Origin: an uncultured Myxococcales bacterium
GTDB taxonomy: Bacteria > Myxococcota_A > UBA9042
Direction: 5' to 3'
Length of the DNA stretch: 64,000 bases
Assembly: GCA_903919145.1 (NCBI GenBank)
Contig: CAIXGW010000010.1
Coordinates: forward strand, 1 to 64,000
Under the pieces are notes generated by a model. The model was not told the DNA's origin and ran no database searches. It saw nothing but the letters and a program-made list of their open reading frames with translations. Every line of letters starts with the position of its first letter. Within the stretch, counting starts at the first letter, position 1. The position numbers were made by a program, and so were the translations under genes. Shown here piece after piece: positions 52,438 to 61,100 of this stretch.

Positions 52438-52812
52438 ATGACCCAAGACCTGCCGCCCCAAGCTCTTGGCCGCCCCGCGGCGCCGCGTTCTGTGCTGGCT
52501 GCGACGGCCGGCTTGGTCGTGCCCGGCCTGGGTCTGGCGATCCGCGGCGACCTGAGCGCTGGGCTGCTCACGCTGGCGGCGGTGGTGCACTGCGCCGCTC
52601 TGGGCACCTGCAGTCTGGCGGCGCTGGCCAGCCGCGGCGATGTGCCAAAAGACGCCGTGGCAACGGCCTGGACGGCGCTGCAGTCGGGAATCCTGAGTCC
52701 GCAGGCGGCGATGATGTGGGTCCTGGCTGTGAGCCTGCACCTGTGGGCAGCGTGGTCGGCCTACACCGCCGGCGCCGCGAAGGACGTGCATGCCCCTGCA
52801 GCTCCGCATTGA
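52438..52812 (+). CDS. small integral membrane protein
   Basis: 124 residues with three likely membrane helices: SVLAATAGLVVPGLGLAI, GLLTLAAVVHCAALGTCSLAAL and AAMMWVLAVSLHLWAAW. The GLVVPGLGLAIRGD start resembles small 'PGLG' membrane proteins of unknown function. It overlaps the helicase start by 23 bp, which suggests translational coupling. No clear ribosome site precedes ATG 52438. Confidence 0.55.
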   Translation: MTQDLPPQALGRPAAPRSVLAATAGLVVPGLGLAIRGDLSAGLLTLAAVVHCAALGTCSLAALASRGDVPKDAVATAWTALQSGILSPQAAMMWVLAVSLHLWAAWSAYTAGAAKDVHAPAAPH

Positions 52813-54238
52813 CCGGCGCATCGCCATTGCGCGCCAGCCCCTTTCTGACCCTCACTGGCAGCAGCTGAGCCAGTGGGCCGAAGAGCGCTTGACGTTTATC
52901 AACCCAGCCTACTGGGAGGCGCGCGAGCACCGCCGGCCCTGCAAGCACCTGCCGCGGCAATTCACCTTGCTGGAGCGCGACGAACAGACGCTGTGGCTGC
53001 CGCGCGGCATGGGCGGCGAGCTCAAGAAGTGGCTAAAAGCCCAGTGGCCCGAGCGAGCGGTGCAGGTAGAGGACCAGCGCAGTCAACCCGCCCTCAGCCA
53101 GCCTTTTGCGCTGCAGGTACAGCTGCGCGACTACCAGGTGGCGGCGGTAGAGCGGGCCGCCTTGCTGAGAGATGGGGTTGTGGTCAGCCCCACCGGGTCG
53201 GGCAAGACCGTGATGGCCATGGGGTTGGTGGCCAAGCTGCAGACCCCGGCGCTGATCCTGGTGCACAATCGCCTGCTGCTGGAGCAGGTGTGCGAAGCTG
53301 CCCAGCGCTGCCTTGGCATCCAGGCCGGGGTGGTCGGCGCGGGCCAGAGCGACGTGCGGCCTCTGACGGTCGCGACCATCCAGACCCTGATGCGCCGCGA
53401 TCTCAGCGAACTGGCCGACCAGTTTGGCCTGGTCATTCTGGATGAGGCGCACCACTGCCCGGCTCCGACCTTTACCGAAGTGCTGCAGCAGTTCAACGCC
53501 CGCTGGCGGATTGGCCTGACCGCCACCCCCGAGCGCAAAGATCGCCTTCATCCGCTGATGTATGCCTCCTTGGGGCCAGAGCTGCTGCGCATGCGGCCCG
53601 CCGAGATGCTGGCCATTGGCTCGCTGAGTGCCAGTCGGGTGACGCCGGTACAGACGACCTTTGCCGGCGGCCGGTTGACGGACCACTCAGAGATGATGAG
53701 CGCCCTGGCCAGCCACCCGCAGCGCAACCGCGAAATCACCGACGCGGTGGTGGCCACCCGCGGAGCCAGGTCGCTGGTGCTGGTAGAGCGGGTCGAGCAC
53801 TGCCACGCCCTGGCCGAGACCCTGCGCGAGCGCGGCGTGACGGCCTGGGGCCTGAGCGGCCGCGTCGACTCCGCCCAACGCCAAGAGACCATTGCCCTGC
53901 TCAAGGGCCCGGCCGGCGGCGTGCTCGTCGCGACGACCAGTCTGGTAGGAGAGGGTTTTGACTGCCCGGCGCTCGACACGCTGTACCTGGCGGTTCCGTC
54001 AGCCAATGCGGCGCGGGTGACCCAGGCCTTGGGGCGGGTGCTGCGGCCCCACGACGGCAAGCTGCAGGCGCGGGTCTACGACTTTGTCGATGTCGCTACG
54101 CCGGGGCTGGCCCGCTCTTGGCCGGCGCGGCTGCGCGTCTACAGGCAGCACGGCGCCAGCTGCGATAGCGCTGTGCCAGCAAGCACTTGGGCCGGCAGCC
54201 TGCCGCTGGCGCTGGTCGCGGGCCCGCCACAACCCTAG
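52790..54238 (+). CDS. XPB/Rad25-like DEAH-box helicase
   Basis: 482 residues. The N-terminal ~90 residues carry FINPAYWEAREHRRPCKHL and LWLPRGMGGELKKWL, a pattern I associate with bacterial XPB-like helicases, including those of TOTE elements. The SF2 core follows: Q-like VQLRDYQVAAVE, motif I SPTGSGKTVMAM, Ia LILVHNRLLLEQ, II LVILDEAHHC, III GLTATPERKD, V VATTSLVGEGFDCP and VI QALGRVLRPHDGK. It should unwind DNA in repair or conflict settings. The C-terminal ~50 residues are unremarkable. The stop TAG belongs to a CTAG that borders a small inverted-repeat element. Confidence 0.9.
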   Translation: MPLQLRIDRRIAIARQPLSDPHWQQLSQWAEERLTFINPAYWEAREHRRPCKHLPRQFTLLERDEQTLWLPRGMGGELKKWLKAQWPERAVQVEDQRSQPALSQPFALQVQLRDYQVAAVERAALLRDGVVVSPTGSGKTVMAMGLVAKLQTPALILVHNRLLLEQVCEAAQRCLGIQAGVVGAGQSDVRPLTVATIQTLMRRDLSELADQFGLVILDEAHHCPAPTFTEVLQQFNARWRIGLTATPERKDRLHPLMYASLGPELLRMRPAEMLAIGSLSASRVTPVQTTFAGGRLTDHSEMMSALASHPQRNREITDAVVATRGARSLVLVERVEHCHALAETLRERGVTAWGLSGRVDSAQRQETIALLKGPAGGVLVATTSLVGEGFDCPALDTLYLAVPSANAARVTQALGRVLRPHDGKLQARVYDFVDVATPGLARSWPARLRVYRQHGASCDSAVPASTWAGSLPLALVAGPPQP

Positions 54239-54444
54239 GACCCTGTCGGGATAATCTCCGCCAGGCTCCGTGCCAATTTGCGTTTTTTCCAGTCGGGCAA
54301 GAGATATTGGAAGTGAATTCCAATCTTTCGCCCGCCTGGGCGCTCGCAAGACGATTGCCCTAGGACCCTGTCGGATGCCGCGGCTGATTCAGTAGTTTTG
54401 CTTAATTATCAGTATGTTATAGCATTACTCCGACAGGCTCCTAG
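54235..54444. mobile_element. MITE-like element with transposon-type inverted ends
   Basis: ~210 bp, lower GC, without coding capacity. The left end reads TAGGACCCTGTCGGGATAAT (from 54236); the right end read inward is TAGGAGCCTGTCGGAGTAAT (from 54443), differing at three positions. CTAG occurs at both borders (54235-54238, 54441-54444). A second left-end copy, CCCTAGGACCCTGTCGG, lies inside at 54358-54374 and repeats 54233-54249 exactly. These ends resemble those of known insertion sequences, so this may be a deletion derivative mobilised in trans. Confidence 0.7.
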
Positions 54445-54522
54445 ACAGCGGGCACAGAATTTGCCGCCCATCGGCCAATCGCTGATACTGCCGGCGCCGC
54501 CCATGACCGCGGCAGGTGCAGT

Positions 54523-54858
54523 ATGCGCATTGTCCAAAAGCCCTGGGGCCACGAGGAAATCTGGGCCGAAACCTCGCGCTATGCCGGCAAATTCCTGGTG
54601 ATCCGCCAAGGCGAGATGCTGTCGCGCCAGTACCATGAGGTCAAGGAAGAGACGATTTGCGTCTTGGAGGGGCTGCTGACCTTGGAGCTGGGGAACGGCC
54701 CCGATCAGGTCCTGCGCCTGCAACCAGGTGAAACTTATCACGTCACCCCGGGAACGATCCACCGGTTCTGCGCGCCCGACCAGGACGTGAGACTGGTCGA
54801 GGTCAGCACTTCTGAGCTGGACGACGTCGTGCGCTTGGCCGACAAATACACGCGATGA
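54523..54858 (+). CDS. cupin, mannose-6-phosphate isomerase type II-like
   Basis: 111 residues forming a single cupin barrel: EKPWGHEEIW-type N-terminus (VQKPWGHEEIWAET), metal-site strand SRQYHEVKEETICVLEG (cupin motif 1 with His/Glu) and motif 2 PGETYHVTPGTIHRFCA. It resembles the C-terminal half of mannose-1-phosphate guanylyltransferase/phosphomannose isomerases and related stand-alone sugar isomerases. The reaction is unproven; sugar binding is likely. It starts ~80 bp after the inverted-repeat element. Confidence 0.85.
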   Translation: MRIVQKPWGHEEIWAETSRYAGKFLVIRQGEMLSRQYHEVKEETICVLEGLLTLELGNGPDQVLRLQPGETYHVTPGTIHRFCAPDQDVRLVEVSTSELDDVVRLADKYTR

Positions 54859-55151
54859 CAAGTAGTTGCGCGGGACGACCTGGGCCAGTGCCCCGCGGCG
54901 TGTCGCGCCTTGGTCACAGCCCGCTGCCTCGGCCATCGCAAGCCCGGCGGCGAGGGTTGGCAGCCGCGCTTGACCAATCTAGACTGCGGCTTGAGGTGCG
55001 TCTGCAGGAAGGGCCATGGCTGATCCTGCAGTGGGCGCGTACCGCAGTTTTTCTGTGCTGTGGTGCCGCTTTGTGTGCCGCGACTCCTTGTGCCAACGCC
55101 GCTCCCCTTTGACCGCTGCAGCGGATCAAGAGTGCGGCAGAAGAGGCTCCG
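54859..55151. other. ~290-bp gap without a firm gene
   Basis: A short open frame (54855-55112, plus) overlaps the cupin stop as ATGA but encodes an Arg/Pro-rich sequence without conserved features, so I do not call it. The gap should hold the promoter of the giant gene at 55152. No strong consensus promoter is visible. Confidence 0.4.
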
Positions 55152-58100
55152 ATGCTGGCGATCCCCGAAACCGCACCGCTTCCGAGCCATGGCTCCGTAG
55201 AAGAGCTGCTGCACCGCTTGCGCGCTCAACCTGCGGGGGCGGCAGAAGTGGCCGACTCTTTGCTGGGATTGAGCGCCCGCGAGCCGCACCCGCGCCTGAA
55301 GTCGGCACTGCTGCACTACGCCGCGCTGCTGGTCCTGCCCACGGATCAGGACCGCTCAGCCATCTTGATGAGAGAAGCCTTTAGGCTCTTTCCGACCGCC
55401 GAGGTAGGCGCTCAGCTGGCGCAGGCCACTGCAGAAGACCCCGCCGCCCAGCGCCTGTTTCGCCATGGTCACCTGGTCGATGCGGTGGCGGCGCTCAGCT
55501 CTGGCCCTCAAGAGCGGCTGCAGGCCCTGACCAACGCTGTGCGCCACCACCTGGCTTTGGGTCACGGCGCAGCGGCGCTCAAGCGCATTGCCGAGCTGGT
55601 CGACCTGGTCAAAGAGACCCATGACACCGCCATCAGCTCGGCCGATCTGCAAGATTGGGCAGAAATTGCTGAGTCCCAGGCGACCGCCCGCCAAGAGTCG
55701 CTGGTCAGTCAGCGCATGGAGCTGGCAGAGTGCAGCGAAGCCGACCGGCCCGGCGCCCTGGTCGCGTATGCTGAGCTGTTGCTGGCCGGAGACGAGCCGC
55801 TGAGCGACGCCGCCGCGGTGCTAGCCGACGCCCTGGACAGCGGCGCGCCACCAGAAACCGTTGCACCACTGTGGGTTGAAGTGGCCCGGGCCATGGGCAA
55901 CCAGGCCGAGCTGACCCGCGCCCTGGCCTGCTCGCTAACGGCCGGCGCCGCGCTGCCCACCCAAGTGCAGCACGCCGACGAGCTGGCCAACATCCCCAGC
56001 GTCGATCGCGCGGCGCCCCACGCGGCCCAGCTGGCGCTGCAGGCGCTGATCGAAGTGCTCCCAGACGACCCCATGCTGGCCTCGCGTCTGCGTGCGGTGC
56101 AGGCGCTGCAGTCGGCCGAGCCGGAGCCAAGCCTGGAGGCCCTGCGCCAAGCGACGATCCGCGATCGCGATCGCTACGGCGAGGCCAACGCGTCGCTGGC
56201 TCTGGCTTGGCTGGCGCAGCAGCGCGGCGACTGGGCCAACGCCGAGCGCCACTACCGGCGGGTGCGGACCTTGGCACCACAGGACACAGAAGCGCTTGAT
56301 TTTTTTGAGAGCTACTACCGCCAAAACGATGACCACAAGCGCTTGTTGGTGGCGCTGTCGCAGCGGCTCAGTGGCGCCGAAGGGCGCGAAGCTGTCCGCA
56401 TTGGCTTGGAGATGGCGCACCTGTGCGAGGGTCCGCTGGCCTCCCCAGAGCGGGCGATCGAGTCCTACCAGCGGGTGCTGACCGTCCAGCCCGACCATGA
56501 GCCGGCCCTGGCCGGACTGCTGAGTCTTTACGAAGGCCTGGGGCGCCATGCCGCCGTGCGCGAGACCCTGGATCGCCAGGCCAGCGCTTGGATCGCCAAG
56601 TCGACCATCAACCCTCAGGCCCGCCAGCTGGCCAAGCAAGCCCTGCTGCACCTGGCCGACCTGGCGGGCGACCCAGCCAAAGGCGGCGACAAGTCCACGG
56701 CCCTGGCGGTCTGCCGGCGCGTCTTGAGGGTCGACGCCGCCGAGCCCCAAGCCGTGCGCGTGCTGGCCGATCACTACAGGGACATCGGCATCTCCGTCGA
56801 GCAAGCCGATGTGCTGCGCGGCGCCTCAGCGGCCGAGACCGACCCAGGCCGGCGAGCGGCCCTGCTGGCTGAGCTCGGCGAGGTCCTGGCGGGCCCGATG
56901 GGCGATCCTGCCGGCGCAGCCGCCGCTTGGTCAGAGGCCCTGCAGCTCAATCCGCACCGCCGCGATCTGGTGCCGGCCCTGCGCCGGGTGGCCGCCGCGA
57001 CCGGCGACCGTGCCGCGGTCTACCACTCGCTGGCGGCCGAGCTGCGCGGGTTGCTTGGCGAAGAAATGGCTGCCTCTGGCGCGTCGCTGCCGGCCGGCGC
57101 CGATCCTGGTCAGCTTGTGGAGATCCTGCTGCAGGCTGCGGAATTGGCACCGGAGTTTGAGCCCTCGGCCGCCCAGGGCCTGCAGTGGCTGAGCCTGGCC
57201 TGCCTGGCCGGCCCCGGTCAGCCGGCAGTGATCGACGCCGTGGCCAGCCTGCTCACCCAGGACCCGGCCAAGCAAATCGCCTTGCTACAAAGTCAGTTGA
57301 GCGCCGCGCCCCCGGCCCACGGGGCGGCCCTCCACGCCGCGCTGCTGGCGCCCCTGGCGGCAACCGGCCAGTGGCAAGACGCCCAAGCCCACGCCCAGAT
57401 CGCCCTGGAAGCCAACCCCGAAGACGCCCAGGCCCGCTCCGTGGCCCTGAGCGCCGCTGTGGCCTTGGGCGACGAAGACAGCCTGCGCCACCTGTGCGGC
57501 ACCGGCGAGGCCGGCGCCCGGCAGTTTGTCGGGGCAGCGCTGGCGGGGGCGGAGACTGCCGGCGGAGCGCTGCGCTTCCACTGGTGGCAGATGGCCGCCC
57601 AAGTGGCAGAACGCGAGCTCGGCAACCACGAGCAAGCCTGCGAAATTCTGGCTCAAGCCCTGCAGACCGCCGTGGCCGAGCCCGATGGCGTGCTGAGCGA
57701 CGGCGAGCGTCTGGACCTAGCCATGGCCGCCCGCCGCGCCGCCAAGGCGGCTGGGTTGCTGGGCGTAGAGCGGATGGCCCTAGAAGCCTTGGCCGCCTGG
57801 GCTCCCGCCGCGGAACAGGGCAGCGTCCGCCTGGACTTGGCCGAGCTGTCCTGGACGGCCGGCGACCAGGACGAAGGCCTGTCCCTGGCGCGCAGCGTAG
57901 CCGAGGACGCCCTGACCGAAGGACGGGCCGCCAGCTTGGCCCGCGCTACCCGCCTGACCCTTACATTTGCTGGGCAATTGCCCGACGCCGCGGCTTGCGG
58001 CGCCACCCTGGCCGCCACAGCCGATTGGTTGGAACTGGCTGCCGGCGAGCCGGGCCTTGCCAGCGAGCTGAGCGCAGAATTGCCCAAGCTTTGGCTAGAG

Positions 58101-61100
58101 ATCGCCCGCGCAGCAGCCGCCAGAGAGATCGACTGGCCCCTGGTGCTGCGGACCTTGGACCAGCGCGCCCAGAGCGACGTAGAAGCCTTGGAGCTGCGCG
58201 AGCGCGCCCACAGCGAGCTGGGCCAGTGGAGCGCCGCCATTGACGTGGCCGAAGCTCGCGCCGAGCTGCTGACGGGCGGAGCCCGCCTGGAGTGCCTGCG
58301 CCGCGCCGCGGTGCTGTGCGACACCGCCGGCAACGACCCGGTCCGAGCAGAAAGGCTGTACCGCGCCGTAGTCGCCCACAACCCCGACGACCGCGAGGCC
58401 TGGGCCGGCCTGCTGGCTGCCGTGCGCGCCTGCGGCACTGACGAGGGCGTGGCCGGCGTGCTCGACAACATGGTCGGCCAGGCCCCGCTAGCCCGCGACT
58501 CGATGGCCATCGCCCTGGTCGAGCTGGCCTCTCTGCGCGCCAACGCCGACGCCGCCGATCCCCTGGCGACCGCCTGGCCCACGCTGCAAGCGCTTGCAGA
58601 GACGCCTGAGCTCTCAGAGGCGGAAGAGACCCTGCTACAGATCGCCCAGGCTCAGCTAGAAGTGGCTGATCGGGCAGTGCTAGTGGCTGAGCGCCTGCTA
58701 CCGGTGTGGCTGCACCACCAGCGCCATGCAGAGGCACTGCAGTGCCAGGAAGTGCTGGCCCGCGGGGCACCGCGGGGTTCCGCTGCCCGCCGCGACAGCC
58801 TGCTGGCCGTGGCCCAGGCTGTGGCCGAGACCGACCCAGCGAAGTCGTTTGACCTGATGACGCTGGCCGTAGAAGAGGCGCAGGATCAGCCAGCCCTCCT
58901 CGACCAGTGGCTGGAGCACGCCGCCTCGGCCGGCAAGCAAACCGAAGCACTGCTGAACCTGTATCAGTGGACCTTGGAGCCAGCTGCAGCAGGAGCCCTC
59001 TCTGCAGACCTCTTGCAGCGCCTGACTCAGCTAGCTCTGAAGCTGCAGGATCACTCTACAGTTATGCAAGCGCTGGCCGCTTGGCAGGCAGCCGCGCCGG
59101 CCCAAGCCGCGCCGTGGCAACAGCAACTGGACTGGGCGACCGAGCGCGGCGACGCGGCGGCCATGACCGCAGCGCTGCGCCAGCTGGCCGCTATAGGCAG
59201 CGACGACGACCGAGCCGCTGCTTGGCTGCGGCTGGCTTCTTGCGTCCAAGACACACAGATCGCCGGGATCCTGGCTGAAGCCGTGCAGGCCATGCCGCAG
59301 CGCCCCGAGCTGTGGAGCGCCACGCTGGCCACGCTGCGCGACCAGGGCGACGCCGAAGCTCTGGCCAGCACTCTCAGCCAGGCCATGGCGGCCCAGGCGG
59401 TCAGCGCCGGCGATACCCCGGCCGCCGAGCGCGAGCTGGCCGAAACCCTGAGCCGATGCGGCCCCGAGCGGCTGATGGACGCCGCCCGCGCCTGGCTGGC
59501 CGTCATGGAGCGAGACCCCGGCGATGACGACGGCTTTGCCGCTGCCCTGGCGGCGGTGCTGGCAGCGACGCGCGGCTCGACCGTGGCCGAGGCAGCGCTG
59601 CCGTTGCTTGAACAGCTTGAAATGGTGGCAGATGCCCGCGGCGACACCGCGGCAAGCATTGAGCTGCTGCAGGTCCACCTGGGCAAGCTCACCGACCCCG
59701 CCAGCCAGCTCAAGGGGCTGCAGCACCTGCTGCGCCTGACGGAAGATGGCTTGGGCGATGCAGGCGCCGCCTTGGTCTACGCGCTGCAAATCTTGAAATT
59801 CGACGGCAGCAACACCCAAGCCCTGGATCACGCCTTGCACCTGACCAGGACCGCAGCCTGCAACCAGACCGGCGCCGATGCGGCCGCCGAGCTTTGGAGC
59901 CAAGCCGCCGGTGAACAGGCTGAGCCTTCGACCCGCCTGGCTTGGCGGCGCGCAGCAACGCTGGCGGTCCAGCACCACGCCTCGGCCACAGCCCTGCGGA
60001 CGCTGCTGCAGGGCATCCTGGGCGATGCCCCTGGAGACTCGGCCACCCTAGAGCACCTGGGCCGCTTGGCCGAGCAAGACGGCGACGTCCACGCGCGGCT
60101 GGCTCTGCTGGCACTGCGCATCGACGCAGCCGCGACCGCCACCGGCAAGCCCGCGGGCCAGCCCGAGCCCGAATTGGCCCAGCTGTACCTAGAGCAAGGC
60201 CAGCTGGCAGAGAGCGCCAATGAGTGGCTCCAAGCCGTGGCCAGCTATGAAAACGCCAGCCAACTGGGCGATGACGAGCTCAAGATCACCGCCGATCTGC
60301 AGCTGGTGGAAGCTGCTGAACGCGCCCAGGTCCCGCTGCGGGCAGCGCCGGCCCTGCAGCGCCTGCGCGATGGCGAAACCGACGAGGCCGCGCGGGCTCT
60401 GCTGACCCTGCGCCTGGCCAATGCCTGGCGAGACGGCGGCAACAGCGCTGCCGCGCTGGCAGCTTTGCAGCTGGGCTACCAAGAGCAGCCGCACTCTGAG
60501 GCGCTGTTCGGCGCCCTGGAGACCGAGCTGCGCGACCAGGACCCGGACGCCAACAGCGCCCCCAGAGAGTTGCTGTTGGCCCACCTGGCGGGCGGCTGGC
60601 AGCGAGTCCAGTGGCAAGATCCGGCCGACGCCCAGGAATTGGCCGCGCGCTGGCTGCAGGCCGTGCGGCAGTACGCGCCGTCGCCGCAGCAATGGCTTGA
60701 AGCGGCCGAGCGGCTGGCCAACGAGTCCGTCGCGCTGGCGGCGGCGTCGGCCCTTCTGGATGACATCGCCGGCAGCGACGCCGATCGGCCCCTGCTGTGC
60801 CGCGCCATGGAGCTGGCTGGCAAGATCCGCCGCGAAATTGGCGACACCGAAGGCGAGATCTCGGCCCACCTGCAGCGACTGGCCAATCTGGAAAGCAGCG
60901 ATGAGCGCCTCGAAGAGCGCCGCAAAATCGCAGCGCTTTTCGCAGAGACCCTGCAGGATCCCGCCGCCGCCTTCGGCCAGTGGCAGGCCGCCCTGGAAGA
61001 AGACGGCTGGCAGCCAGAGGATGCGCGGCAGCTGCTACAGAGCGGCGATACTTGCGAAAGCGGTGATGCGGCAGAAGATTTGCTGGCGCTTACCCTTGAA

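Noticed and set aside
52790-54444. A TOTE-type conflict element or other complete defence system around the helicase
   Set aside because: Only the XPB-like helicase is present. No primase-polymerase, nuclease, reverse transcriptase or transposase is adjacent.
54855-55112. An 85-codon open frame overlapping the cupin stop (ATGA)
   Set aside because: The arrangement looks like coupling, but the sequence is Arg/Pro/Ala-rich with no conserved feature and the region fits a leader for the giant gene.
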